Below are positions 35,228-44,100 of a stretch of DNA of 64,000 nt, piece by piece. Source of the stretch: Pseudomonas sp. NC02 (GTDB taxonomy: Bacteria > Pseudomonadota > Gammaproteobacteria > Pseudomonadales > Pseudomonadaceae); assembly GCF_002874965.1 (NCBI RefSeq), contig NZ_CP025624.1:5766001-5830000 (forward strand), given 5' to 3'. Position 1 is the stretch's first letter; each line of letters begins with the position of its first letter. The notes beneath the pieces were generated by a model. The model did no database searches and was not told where the DNA came from. It was given only the letters and a program-made list of their open reading frames with translations. Made by a program: the position numbers and the translations under genes.

Positions 35228-36910
35228 TCAGAGGGTGGAGAGGAAGGTGCTGTTGTTGGCCTGCCATTCGATGATGTCGACACGGATACGTTTTTTGTCG
35301 AGCTTGCCGACGCTGGTCTTGGGAATTTCCGTAACAACGGCGATTTGGCTTGGAATCGCCCACTTGCTCAGGTGGCCCAATTCCACAAACGGCTTGAGAT
35401 GTTCCTTCAGCTCTTTGGCCCCTATCACATGGCCATCACGCACCACCAGCAACGCAAACGGGCGCTCGCCCCACTGCGGGTCGGCAATCCCCACCACCGC
35501 TACTTCGCGTACCGCCGGGTGACGGCTGACCAGGTCCTCAAGGGCCAGCGAGGAGATCCACTCGCCGCCGGTCTTGATCACGTCCTTGATGCGGTCGCGA
35601 ATATCGATCACGCCGAAGGCATCGAGGGTGGCCACATCGCCGGTGTGCATCCAGCCGCCGGCCCACAACTCGGCGCCCTTCTGCGGCTCGTTGAAATAGC
35701 CTTCGCTGAGCCATGGCGCGCGCAGCACCAGCTCGCCCTGGGATTCACCGTCGGCGGGCAGGAAGTTGCCCTCGCCGTCGATGATCGCCGCTTCCACCAA
35801 TGGGCCGGGCACGCCGGCCTTGATGCGGTAGGTGGTGCGTTCGTCTTCGGTGCCGGCCATCAGTTCTTCATTGAGATGGGCGCAGGACACCAGCGGCCCG
35901 GTCTCGGACATGCCGTACGCCGCTGTCAGTTGGATCCCGCGGGCCTTGGAGGCTTCATACAGTGAGCGATTGAGGGCGCTGCCACCGATGACGATTTTCC
36001 AGCCGCCGAAATCCACGCCCTGGCCGGCCTTGGCGTTGAGCACCATTTGCAGGATGGTCGGCACACAATGGGAGAAGGTGACCTTCTCCTTGCGCCACAG
36101 CTCCACCAGGAATTCGGGGTCGTAGCGGCCTGGATAAACCTGCTTCAGGCCGAGCATGGTCGCCACATACGGCAGGCCCCAGGCGTGCACGTGGAACATC
36201 GGAGTGATCGGCATGTAGACGTCGTTGGTGCCCAACAGCCGCACGCTGTCGACGCTGCCCATGATGGTCGCCACGCCCATGGTGTGCAGCACCAGTTGGC
36301 GGTGGGTGAAGTACACGCCCTTGGGATTGCCCGTGGTGCCGGTGGTGTAGAAGGTGGTGGCGACGGAGTTTTCGTCGAAATCCTCGAAGTCATAGCGGGG
36401 GCTCGCCGCCGCCAGCAACGTTTCGTACTCACCCACGAGGTTGGGCAGCTCGGCGGTTTTGTCCGCACCGTCGGTGAGCAGCAGGGTTTTGTCGACGGTG
36501 GTGAGGTGGCTGGCGATGGCCTGGTAGAGCCCCACGAACTCGCTGTTGACCAGCACAAAGCGGTCCTCGGCGTGGTTCATGGTGTACAGAATCTGTTCCG
36601 GGGACAGGCGCACGTTGATGGTGTGGATCACCGCACCAATCATCGGAATGGCAAACATGCATTCCAGGTAGCGGTGGCTGTCCCAGTCCATCACGGCCAC
36701 GGTATCACCGGCCTTGACCCCGGCCTCGGTCAGCACATTGGCCAGGCGGGCGACGCGCTCGATCAGCGTCGGATAGGTGTAGCGCAACTGGTCGCGGTAG
36801 ACGATTTCCCGGGTCTTCTCGTAGCGTGTCCCGGACATCAACAGGCGTTTGATCAACAGCGGGTATTGGTAGGCGCCTTCGGCGGGCGGGATAACACGAG
36901 TCTGCAACAT
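35228..36910 (-). CDS. AMP-forming acyl-CoA ligase (fatty acid--CoA ligase, AlkK-like)
   Basis: A 560-residue ANL-superfamily adenylating enzyme. It has the P-loop YTTGTTGNPKG at about 188-198, AYGMSETGP in the core and the hinge/C-terminal LDAFGVIDIRDRIKDVIKTGGEW segment. These enzymes activate a carboxylic acid as acyl-AMP, then as the CoA thioester. Overall similarity is to medium/long-chain fatty acid ligases such as AlkK. It lies upstream of the DUF1302-DUF1329 operon on the same strand and has its own promoter region with a large inverted repeat. The natural acid is not identifiable from sequence. Confidence 0.93.
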   Translation of the reverse strand: MLQTRVIPPAEGAYQYPLLIKRLLMSGTRYEKTREIVYRDQLRYTYPTLIERVARLANVLTEAGVKAGDTVAVMDWDSHRYLECMFAIPMIGAVIHTINVRLSPEQILYTMNHAEDRFVLVNSEFVGLYQAIASHLTTVDKTLLLTDGADKTAELPNLVGEYETLLAAASPRYDFEDFDENSVATTFYTTGTTGNPKGVYFTHRQLVLHTMGVATIMGSVDSVRLLGTNDVYMPITPMFHVHAWGLPYVATMLGLKQVYPGRYDPEFLVELWRKEKVTFSHCVPTILQMVLNAKAGQGVDFGGWKIVIGGSALNRSLYEASKARGIQLTAAYGMSETGPLVSCAHLNEELMAGTEDERTTYRIKAGVPGPLVEAAIIDGEGNFLPADGESQGELVLRAPWLSEGYFNEPQKGAELWAGGWMHTGDVATLDAFGVIDIRDRIKDVIKTGGEWISSLALEDLVSRHPAVREVAVVGIADPQWGERPFALLVVRDGHVIGAKELKEHLKPFVELGHLSKWAIPSQIAVVTEIPKTSVGKLDKKRIRVDIIEWQANNSTFLSTL

Positions 36911-36937
36911 ACGAATCCCTTATCTGACTGCACGGTC

Positions 36938-36990
36938 TTGGCTGAAACATCTGCACTTTAGAGCGCTTATGTTTCAGCCAAATCAGCCAA
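36938..36990. promoter_or_regulatory. large inverted repeat upstream of the acyl-CoA ligase, candidate operator
   Basis: TTGGCTGAAACAT at 36938-36950 is exactly mirrored by ATGTTTCAGCCAA at 36969-36981, a perfect 13-bp inverted repeat with an 18-base spacer. A further half copy TCAGCCAA lies at 36983-36990. The element ends 28 bases before the ligase ATG, so it overlaps where promoter and leader should be. Confidence 0.65.
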
Positions 36991-37041
36991 AGGAATGATT
37001 TGCAGAACCCAATGAATGCTAGCTTTGAGCCAGCATCCGGC

Positions 37042-37674
37042 TTATTTCATGCTGGTAAAGGCCAGCTTCACACCGATGGCAATCAGCACCGCGCCCATGG
37101 TGCGGTCGAACCAGTGGCCCATGCGTGCAAAACCGGCGCGTACGAGTTGCTGGCTGAACAGCATGGCCACCAGGCAAAACCAGATCGCGGTCGCCACGGC
37201 CAGGTACACGCCGTAACCGGCCTGGACCGCCAACGGCGTGTGGGGATTGATCACCACGGTGAACAGCGACAGGAAGAACAGCGTGGCCTTGGGGTTCAAG
37301 CCGTTGGTGACAAACCCTGAGGTAAACGCACCACGGGCAGTGCGCTCGCCCGCTTCCAGGTGCAGGTCTTCTTCACTGGCAGGCTTGGCCGGCTGGGCGC
37401 GCAGGGCCTTGAAGCCGATGTACAGCAGGTAGGCCGCCGCCGCCCATTTCAGCGCATTGAACAGCACGATGGACTGGGACACGATCAAGCCGATGCCCAG
37501 CAGCGAATACCCCACGTGCAGGAAAATCGCCGAACCGACGCCCAACGCCGTCCAGGTGCCGGCCCGTCGGCCATGGGTCACGCTTTCACGTACCACCACG
37601 GCGAAATCCGGGCCAGGGCTGGCCACCGCCAACAGGTGAATCAGTGCCACGGTCAAGAACTCGGTGAGGTACAT
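37042..37674 (-). CDS. LysE/RhtB family amino-acid or metabolite exporter
   Basis: A 210-residue inner-membrane protein with about six hydrophobic segments and the N-terminal signature LLAVASPGPDFAVVVRESVTHG of the LysE/RhtB family, which exports amino acids and related compounds. The chosen ATG has GGAG 5 bases upstream. It is divergent from the hydroxyacid dehydrogenase gene. The substrate cannot be predicted. Confidence 0.9.
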   Translation of the reverse strand: MYLTEFLTVALIHLLAVASPGPDFAVVVRESVTHGRRAGTWTALGVGSAIFLHVGYSLLGIGLIVSQSIVLFNALKWAAAAYLLYIGFKALRAQPAKPASEEDLHLEAGERTARGAFTSGFVTNGLNPKATLFFLSLFTVVINPHTPLAVQAGYGVYLAVATAIWFCLVAMLFSQQLVRAGFARMGHWFDRTMGAVLIAIGVKLAFTSMK

Positions 37675-37758
37675 GCACACTCCAGGAAGTAACTGATTAT
37701 TTCATCTGATAGGCTCGGCAGATTACGCCTTCGAATCCCGCCGCAAAAGGTACAGTTG

Positions 37759-38724
37759 ATGACGAACAATCGCCGCGCCGTCTTCCTTGATCACCCTTCC
37801 CTGGACCTCGGGGACCTGGACCTCAGCGGGTTGCAGGCACTCTTCAGCGAACTGAGCCTGCACCAGCAGACCACACCCGAAAACATTATCGAACGCCTGC
37901 AAGGCGCGCAGGTGGCGATCAGCAACAAAATCGCGCTGAATGCCGAGACCCTGGCGGCCTGCCCCGAGCTGAAGCTGATCCTGGTGACCGCCACCGGCAC
38001 CAACAACGTCGACCTCGCCGCCGCCCGCGCCCACGGCGTTACCGTGAGCAATTGCCAGGGTTACGGCACGCCATCGGTGGCGCAGCATACGATCATGCTG
38101 CTGCTGAACCTGGCGACGCGCCTGAACGACTATCAACGGGATGTGCAGGCGGGGCACTGGCAACAAGCCAAGCAGTTCTGCCTGCTGGACTACCCGATCG
38201 TCGAACTGGAAGGCAAAACCCTCGGGCTGCTGGGCCATGGTGAATTGGGCGGTGCCGTTGCGCGCCTGGCTGAAGCCTTTGGCATGCGCGTGATCCTGGG
38301 TGCGATTCCAGGCCGCCCGGCCCGCGCCGATCGCGTGCCGCTGGATGAGTTGCTGGCGCAGGTCGACGCGCTGACCCTGCACTGCCCGCTCAACGAACAC
38401 ACCCGCGACTTTATCGGTGCCCGTGAACTCGCCTTGCTCAAGCCCGGCGCGTTTATCGTCAACACCGCCCGTGGTGGCTTGATCAACGAACAGGCCCTGG
38501 CCGATGCCTTGCGCAGTGGGCACCTGGGCGGCGCGGCGACCGATGTATTGAGCGTGGAACCGCCGGTGAACGGCAACCCGTTGCTGGCCGGCGACATCCC
38601 GCGCTTGATCGTCACCCCGCACAACGCCTGGGGCAGCCGCGAAGCCCGGCAGCGGATCGTCGGCCAATTGATCGAAAACGCTCAGGGCTTTTTCAGCGGC
38701 GCCCCGCTGCGTGTCGTCAGTTGA
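37759..38724 (+). CDS. D-2-hydroxyacid dehydrogenase (glycerate/hydroxypyruvate type)
   Basis: A 321-residue NAD(P)-dependent dehydrogenase. It has the nucleotide loop GHGELGG at about 159-165, the family segment LLKPGAFIVNTARGGLINEQAL and the catalytic-histidine motif VTPHNAWGSREARQR. The overall likeness is to glycerate dehydrogenase HprA. I start at ATG 37759; the codon before it is TTG and is a less likely initiator. The rsmC-like gene follows 30 bases later. Confidence 0.9.
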   Translation: MTNNRRAVFLDHPSLDLGDLDLSGLQALFSELSLHQQTTPENIIERLQGAQVAISNKIALNAETLAACPELKLILVTATGTNNVDLAAARAHGVTVSNCQGYGTPSVAQHTIMLLLNLATRLNDYQRDVQAGHWQQAKQFCLLDYPIVELEGKTLGLLGHGELGGAVARLAEAFGMRVILGAIPGRPARADRVPLDELLAQVDALTLHCPLNEHTRDFIGARELALLKPGAFIVNTARGGLINEQALADALRSGHLGGAATDVLSVEPPVNGNPLLAGDIPRLIVTPHNAWGSREARQRIVGQLIENAQGFFSGAPLRVVS

Positions 38725-38754
38725 TAAACTGCGCCCCTTTTCAAGGAGCAGACC

Positions 38755-39753
38755 ATGGATCCGCGCAGTGAAGTACTGCTTCGCCAGGCCGAACTTTTTC
38801 AAGGCGACGTGCTGCTGGTGGGCTTGCCCGCCGACGACCTGCTGGGCCGCCTGCCCAATGCCCATGGCTGGAGCTGGCACGCCGGCGACCAGGCCGCACT
38901 GGACGCACGTTTTGCCGAGCGCAGCCAGTTCGGTGTGAACGTGCCCGAGCGTTCGTTCGAGACCGCGGTGGTGTTCCTGCCCAAGTCCAAGGACCTCACC
39001 GACTACCTGCTCAATGCCGTGGCGGCGCGTTTGCCCGGCAAGGAGTTGTACCTGGTGGGGGAGAAGAAAGGCGGCATCGAAAGCGCGGCCAAGCAACTGA
39101 ATCCGTTCGGCAAGCCGCGCAAGCTCGACAACGCGCGGCACTGCCAGTTGTGGCTGGTGACGGTGGCCAACGCCCCCGAGCCGTTAGAACTGGAGAGCCT
39201 GGCGCAGGTGTTCGAGGTGCCGCTGGCTGAGGGCCCGCTCAAGGTGGTGAGCCTGCCGGGCGTGTTCAGCCACGGTCGGCTGGATCGCGGTACCGCATTG
39301 CTGCTGGAGCATCTGGACAAGTTGCCGAGCGGTCACTTGCTGGATTTCGGTTGTGGCGCGGGTGTGCTCGGGGCAGCGGTCAAGCGTCGCTACCCGCATA
39401 ACACGGTGACAATGCTCGACGTGGATGCCTTTGCCGCTGCCAGCAGTCGCCTGACATTGGCGGCCAATGGCCTGGAAGCCGAGGTGTTGACCGGTGATGG
39501 CATCGACGCTGCTCCGATGAATCTGAACGCGATTCTGAGCAACCCGCCGTTCCACGTCGGGGTGCACACCGATTATTTCGCCACCGAGAACCTGCTACGA
39601 AAAGCGGCCAAACATCTGGCAAAAGGCGGCGAACTTCGCTTGGTTGCGAACAGTTTCCTGAAGTATCAGCCGCTGATCGAAGAGCATCTTGGCGTGTGCG
39701 CAATCAAGGCAGAAGGTCAGGGTTTTCGCATTTACCGTGCCAAGCGCGGCTGA
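38755..39753 (+). CDS. rsmC: 16S rRNA (guanine(1207)-N(2))-methyltransferase
   Basis: A 332-residue protein with the duplicated RsmC architecture: a degenerate N-terminal methyltransferase-like domain and an active C-terminal domain. The SAM loop [12 protein letters not shown] is at about 195-206 and the catalytic NPPFH motif of N2-guanine methyltransferases at about 263-267. It methylates G1207 in the small ribosomal subunit. An AAGGAG site precedes the ATG. Confidence 0.94.
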   Translation: MDPRSEVLLRQAELFQGDVLLVGLPADDLLGRLPNAHGWSWHAGDQAALDARFAERSQFGVNVPERSFETAVVFLPKSKDLTDYLLNAVAARLPGKELYLVGEKKGGIESAAKQLNPFGKPRKLDNARHCQLWLVTVANAPEPLELESLAQVFEVPLAEGPLKVVSLPGVFSHGRLDRGTALLLEHLDKLPSGHLLDFGCGAGVLGAAVKRRYPHNTVTMLDVDAFAAASSRLTLAANGLEAEVLTGDGIDAAPMNLNAILSNPPFHVGVHTDYFATENLLRKAAKHLAKGGELRLVANSFLKYQPLIEEHLGVCAIKAEGQGFRIYRAKRG

Positions 39754-39810
39754 GATCTTTTTCCAAAAGAAGGCTTGCCGAATGGATTTTGCCTAGGCAG
39801 AATCCGCTCC

Positions 39811-40010
39811 GTCCTAGGGGAGTAGTCTCCCACGAGCGCCACGCTCGTCCGGCATACGTCAACATACTTGGTCAACAGGCCATGGCGTATGCGACCCAGG
39901 AGTCCGCACAGACGGACCGGGGTTTGACAAGACCTATGACACGAACACCTTACCCGGGGCGGGAAGGCTGTACGTGTCATAGCCGTGTCGACCCGCCCCT
40001 GGAACTTACC
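39811..40010 (+). promoter_or_regulatory. yybP-ykoY manganese riboswitch
   Basis: The leader between rsmC and the TMEM165-family gene holds the conserved yybP-ykoY pieces: GGGGAGTAG at 39817-39825 and GTCAACATACT near 39858. A distal part closely like the E. coli mntP leader follows. Two mutually exclusive hairpins are visible: CTATGACACG (39934-39943) with CGTGTCATAG (39973-39982), and GGGGCGGG (39956-39963) with CCCGCCCC (39992-39999). The second ends next to the ribosome binding site. Riboswitches of this class bind Mn2+ and raise expression of exporter genes. Confidence 0.92.
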
Positions 40011-40012
40011 TG

Positions 40013-40597
40013 ATGCTGGATTCTCTGCTCGTCCCTACCGCAATCGTTGCCTTGGCCGAAATTGGCGACAAGACGCAACTGCTCGCACTCATTCTCGCTG
40101 CACGCTTTCGCAAACCCTGGCCGATCATCGCCGGCATCGTTGCCGCGACCCTGGCCAACCATGCGGCCGCCGGTGCCGTGGGGGCCTGGTTCGGGAGTTT
40201 CTTCTCGGATGCGGTGCTGCACTGGATACTCGCGGCGAGCTTCTGCGCCACGGCGCTGTGGACCCTGGTGCCCGACAAGCTCGACGATGACGAAGCCAGC
40301 ACTTCCCGCAAGTTCGGGCCCTTCCTGACCACGCTGATCGCATTCTTCCTCGCGGAAATCGGCGACAAGACCCAGATCGCTACCGTGATGCTCGCGGCGC
40401 AATACCCGGAACTGTGGCTGGTAATTATCGGCACCACCCTGGGCATGTTGATTGCCAACGTGCCGGTGGTGCTGGCGGGTAATTTTGCCGCGGACAAATT
40501 GCCGCTGACGCTGATTCGTCGACTGGCGGCTACGGCATTCTTCATCCTGGCCATTGTTGCGGTGTACAAGGCCATGCAGAGCAGTGGCTGGATCTAA
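40013..40597 (+). CDS. TMEM165/GDT1 family (UPF0016) manganese exporter
   Basis: A 194-residue inner-membrane protein with six predicted helices and two copies of the family motif EIGDKT (residues 16-21 and 115-120), one in each inverted half. The two motifs build the cation site. Members from bacteria export Mn2+, and the riboswitch directly in front strongly supports this here. A likely REPIN follows the gene. Confidence 0.94.
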   Translation: MLDSLLVPTAIVALAEIGDKTQLLALILAARFRKPWPIIAGIVAATLANHAAAGAVGAWFGSFFSDAVLHWILAASFCATALWTLVPDKLDDDEASTSRKFGPFLTTLIAFFLAEIGDKTQIATVMLAAQYPELWLVIIGTTLGMLIANVPVVLAGNFAADKLPLTLIRRLAATAFFILAIVAVYKAMQSSGWI

Positions 40598-40609
40598 ACG
40601 TAACCCCAT

Positions 40610-40731
40610 ATGGGAGCTGGGCTTTTGTGGGAGCTGGCTTGCCTGCGATAGCATCACCTCGGTGCAACTGACACACCGAGGTGCCTGCATCGCGGGCAAG
40701 CCCGACTCCCACACAAGCCGGGCCCCCACAT
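40610..40731. repeat. paired REP element (REPIN), family TGTGGGAGCTGGCTTGCCTG
   Basis: The core pair is at 40626-40713 (TGTGGGAGCTGGCTTGCCTG and its inverted copy CGGGCAAGCCCGACTCCCACA). It is flanked by further inverted arms of similar sequence, suggesting a nested or decayed second unit. It sits between two convergent genes. Another copy of the core family is at 51110-51198. Confidence 0.87.
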
Positions 40732-40757
40732 TCAGATTTGCATTTCAGCCTTATAAA

Positions 40758-41576
40758 TCAGGATTTTTTCGCCTGCTGATACAACGGCATCACCTTCGGA
40801 ATCGCCGCCTGCAACGAGGCGATCCGGCTGTCGGAGGCAGGGTGGGTGCTCATGAATTCAGGTGGCGAGCCTTCCGAAGCCTTGGCCATTTTGTTCCACA
40901 GGGTAATCGCCGCGTTCGGGTTGTAACCGGCACGCGCCGACAACTCCAGGCCGATCAGGTCCGCTTCGTTTTCGTTGCTGCGGCTGTTGGGCAAGGTCAT
41001 GCCGTAGTTGGCCACGGTATCGGCCAGCGCCAGGCTGTCCTGACCGAGGCCGAACAACGCACCGGCCCCCTGCTTCGCCATTTCGATACCGTAGGCCTTG
41101 GACATGGCTTCGCGGCCGTGCTCACGCAAGGCGTGGGCAATTTCATGGCCCATCACGGCGGCGAGTTCGTCGTCGGTCAACTTGAGATTGTCGATCAGCG
41201 CGCTGTAGACAAAGATCTTGCCGCCAGGCCCGCAGTTGGCGTTCATCTCGTCACTTTTGATCAGGTTCACTTCCCACTTCCACTGCGCCGCATCCGGGCG
41301 GAAGGTGGGCGCCTGGGCGATCAGGCGGTTGGCAATCGCCTGCACGCGCTTGGCGTTGGCGCTGGTCTTGTCCACCAGGCCCTTGCCGCTGGCTTCACCC
41401 AGGGTCTGCTGGTAGGACTGCGCATACATCTGGTCGACTTCCTGGCTCGACAACATGCTGAACATGTACTGCTTGCGCTCAACCCCCACGGCGCCGCCGC
41501 TGGTGGTGTTGACCGACTGACAACCGGCGAGCAACAAAGCCGCGCCCAACGCACATACCGCCACTGTCTTTTTCAT
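40758..41576 (-). CDS. M48-family zinc metalloprotease, lipoprotein
   Basis: A 272-residue lipoprotein (lipobox cysteine C19, LLAGC) with the zinc-binding motif HEIAH at 144-148 followed by the M48 motif NEADLIGLEL. It resembles the periplasmic/outer-membrane LoiP and YcaL proteases that remove damaged or misassembled outer-membrane proteins. The chosen ATG has GGGAG upstream. The promoter region contains a perfect TTGTATC-N7-GATACAA repeat at 41620-41640. Confidence 0.92.
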   Translation of the reverse strand: MKKTVAVCALGAALLLAGCQSVNTTSGGAVGVERKQYMFSMLSSQEVDQMYAQSYQQTLGEASGKGLVDKTSANAKRVQAIANRLIAQAPTFRPDAAQWKWEVNLIKSDEMNANCGPGGKIFVYSALIDNLKLTDDELAAVMGHEIAHALREHGREAMSKAYGIEMAKQGAGALFGLGQDSLALADTVANYGMTLPNSRSNENEADLIGLELSARAGYNPNAAITLWNKMAKASEGSPPEFMSTHPASDSRIASLQAAIPKVMPLYQQAKKS

Positions 41577-41602
41577 CAACCTGCTCCCTGAAAACATGGC
41601 GC

Positions 41603-41670
41603 GTATCGTAGTCGGCCAATTGTATCGACGCCAGATACAACAGACGTATAGCCACCTGATTTCAGATACA
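41603..41670 (-). promoter_or_regulatory. GTATC/GATAC repeat cluster upstream of the M48 protease gene
   Basis: A perfect inverted repeat TTGTATC-N7-GATACAA occupies 41620-41640, with additional half sites GTATC at 41603-41607 and GATACA at 41665-41670. On the coding strand the core reads TTGTATCTGG, followed by GATAC. The same ten bases plus GATAC recur upstream of the gene at 46652-46909. Confidence 0.6.
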
Positions 41671-41828
41671 TCCCACACTGCCGCAAAAAATTCACAAACG
41701 CTGGCAACCATTCCATTTACGACATTCGCCCATCCGGCACAGCCATTTTGAGGTAATGGCCCTCATGTCTCCCCCGCCCGCGGCCGATATACACAAGCAG
41801 CCAATCTCCCCCTGCGTTCGGAGCCGTC

Positions 41829-43967
41829 ATGAAGTTCAAGTCGATTCAATTTTCTGTCGCGGCACTGGCCGGGGCCATTGTCCTGAGCGTGGTGGCGGTG
41901 TTGGTGCTGTATGCCTTGTTCGCCGGGGCGCGCACCCAGGAGATGGTGCAGGAACGCACCCAGGGTCAATTCGAACAAATCATCGAGCAGCGCCTGACCG
42001 CCCTCGCGCAAACCCAGGCGACGCTGATCCAGCGCGAACTCGAAGCACCGCTGGTGACGGCCAAGGGCCTGGCCACCGCCAACGCCCTGATGGGCATGAA
42101 AGACGCCAACGGCAACCCGCGACTGGCGGTCTCCCGTGAACAACTGATCAACCTGATCCACGAAACCGTGGTGCGTAACCCGAAGATTCTTGGCGCCTAT
42201 ATAGGCTGGGAAGCCAACGCCATCGACCACAACGATGCTGCCTACGTCAACAGCCCGGTGGTCGGCATCGAAACCAACGGCCGCTTCCTGCCGTGGTGGT
42301 TCCGCAATGCCGACGGCAGCCTGGGCCTGGATAAACTGGCTGACGTGGCCGACCAGACCATCCTGTCCACCGGCGTGCGCGCCAGTGAGTACTACCTGTG
42401 TTCCAAGGAAAGCAAAAAGCCCTGCGCCATCGATCCGGCCCCTTATAAAGTCGGGAACGCGATGGTGATGCTCGCCTCGTTTATCGAACCAATCATGATC
42501 GACGGCACCTTTCAGGGCATCGTCGGTGCCGACCTGTCGGTGAACTTCATCCAGGAAATGCTCACCAAGGCTGATCAGAATTTGTACAACGGTGCTGGCG
42601 AGTTGGCGCTGATTTCCAGCAACGGCCGCCTGGTGGCCTACACCAAGGACGCCAGCAAGCTCGGGGAAAAGGCCAGCGACCTGCTGGACAGCAACGAACT
42701 GGCCAACCTCGGCCAACTGAAGATCGGCGAGGTGCGCTATGACGTGGACAAGCAACACGGGCATATCGAGCTGTTCCTGCCGTTCAACATCGGCCAGACC
42801 GACGCCCGCTGGACCCTGCTCCTGCAACTGCCCCTGAGTGCGGTAATGGCCGACCTGCAGGCGATGCAGCACGACCTCGACGCCCAGCGCAAAACCGATA
42901 TTTTCGGCATGGCCGTGGCCGGGCTGCTGATCGCCGGCATCGGCTTGCTGGTGATCTGGCTGGTGGGCCACGGCATTGCCCGGCCGCTCAAGCAAATGGT
43001 GGCGATGCTCAATGACATCGCCCAGGGCGAAGGCGACCTGACCCGGCGCCTGACCAGTGATCGCGCCGACGAACTGGGGGCGATTGCCAGCGGCTTCAAT
43101 ACATTCCTGGCCAAGTTGCAGGGGATGATTACCCAGGTGGTGAGTTCGGTGCAGAAGGTCAGCGACTCCTCGGAGCACACCGCCGACATCGCGATTCGTA
43201 CCAACCAGGGCGTGCACAAGCAAATGGTCGAGATCGACCAGGTGGCTACCGCCGTGCACGAGATGACCGCGACCGCACAGGACGTGGCGCGCAACGCCAC
43301 CCAGGCCGCACAGGCCGCCAGCCACGCTGATCAAGCGGCGAGCCAGGGCATGCAGATTGTGCGCGACACCTCCACCTCCATCGGCGCCCTCGCCGAGGAA
43401 ATCGGCAAGGCGGTCGGTGTGGTGCAGGCGCTGGCCAAGGACAGCGAGAACATCAATGCCATCCTCACGGCGATTCGCGGGATTGCCGAGCAGACCAACC
43501 TGCTGGCGCTCAACGCGGCAATCGAAGCCGCACGGGCCGGTGAGCAAGGGCGCGGGTTTGCGGTGGTGGCCGACGAGGTGCGCAACCTGGCGCAGAAGAC
43601 CCAGAAGGCTACCGAAGAAATCCAGGCCATGATCCAGCAACTGCAGCAGGGCACCCGCGACGTGGTGCGGGTGATGGAAGACAGCCAGAATCGCACCGAT
43701 GAAAGCGTGCAACACGCGGCCAAGGCGGCTCAGGCGCTGGAGACCATTACCCAGGCGGTGTCGGTGATCAACGACATGAACACCCAGATCGCCAGCGCCG
43801 CCGAGGAACAGAGCGCGGTGGCCGAGGACATTAACCGTAACGTGATCAATATCGGACAGGTGGCCAATGAAGTGGCCGGCGGAGCGGATGAGTCGAGCGC
43901 GGCCAGCGCAGACCTGACCAAGCTGGCGGAACAGCAGCGGCGGTTGATCAATCAGTTCAAGGTGTGA
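41829..43967 (+). CDS. methyl-accepting chemotaxis protein with dCache ligand domain
   Basis: The 712-residue receptor has a transmembrane helix near 8-32 and a periplasmic double-Cache domain (about 40-345), with motifs such as [17 protein letters not shown] and [17 protein letters not shown] second transmembrane helix (about 355-378), a HAMP domain and a cytoplasmic signalling domain follow. The signalling hairpin tip [19 protein letters not shown] (about 553-571) is canonical. It has no C-terminal CheR-docking pentapeptide. Double-Cache receptors of pseudomonads sense amino acids, amines or organic acids; the ligand cannot be told from sequence alone. Confidence 0.95.
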   Translation: MKFKSIQFSVAALAGAIVLSVVAVLVLYALFAGARTQEMVQERTQGQFEQIIEQRLTALAQTQATLIQRELEAPLVTAKGLATANALMGMKDANGNPRLAVSREQLINLIHETVVRNPKILGAYIGWEANAIDHNDAAYVNSPVVGIETNGRFLPWWFRNADGSLGLDKLADVADQTILSTGVRASEYYLCSKESKKPCAIDPAPYKVGNAMVMLASFIEPIMIDGTFQGIVGADLSVNFIQEMLTKADQNLYNGAGELALISSNGRLVAYTKDASKLGEKASDLLDSNELANLGQLKIGEVRYDVDKQHGHIELFLPFNIGQTDARWTLLLQLPLSAVMADLQAMQHDLDAQRKTDIFGMAVAGLLIAGIGLLVIWLVGHGIARPLKQMVAMLNDIAQGEGDLTRRLTSDRADELGAIASGFNTFLAKLQGMITQVVSSVQKVSDSSEHTADIAIRTNQGVHKQMVEIDQVATAVHEMTATAQDVARNATQAAQAASHADQAASQGMQIVRDTSTSIGALAEEIGKAVGVVQALAKDSENINAILTAIRGIAEQTNLLALNAAIEAARAGEQGRGFAVVADEVRNLAQKTQKATEEIQAMIQQLQQGTRDVVRVMEDSQNRTDESVQHAAKAAQALETITQAVSVINDMNTQIASAAEEQSAVAEDINRNVINIGQVANEVAGGADESSAASADLTKLAEQQRRLINQFKV

Positions 43968-43974
43968 GTCAAGC

Positions 43975-43992
43975 GGCGCCCTTTCGGGCGCC
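43975..43992 (+). terminator. hairpin after the chemoreceptor gene, possible terminator
   Basis: GGCGCCC-TTTC-GGGCGCC forms a perfect stem 7 bases after the stop codon. There is no real T-run after it, because the REP element begins at once, so efficient termination is uncertain. Confidence 0.45.
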
Positions 43993-44075
43993 TTCGCGAG
44001 CAAGCCCGCTCCCGCATTCGATCGCATTCCTTCAGTTGAAATGCAATCAAATGTGGGAGCGGGCTTGCTCGCGAA
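43993..44075. repeat. paired REP element (REPIN), family TGTGGGAGCGGGCTTGCTCG
   Basis: Inverted copies of TGTGGGAGCGGGCTTGCTCG at both ends, in the space between two convergent genes. Further copies are at 46545-46633 and 54441-54529. Confidence 0.92.
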
Positions 44076-44100
44076 GAGGCCGGCCGATTCAACACAACGC

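Noticed and set aside
41783..41790. GCCGATAT upstream of the chemoreceptor gene as a flagellar sigma (FliA) -10 element
   Set aside because: The -10 matches seven of eight bases, but no TAAA-type -35 is found 15 bases upstream, so it is not a supported FliA promoter.
41763..44027. Long minus-strand open frame antisense to the chemoreceptor gene (754 codons)
   Set aside because: Mirror image of a canonical receptor gene; no domain and no ribosome binding site.
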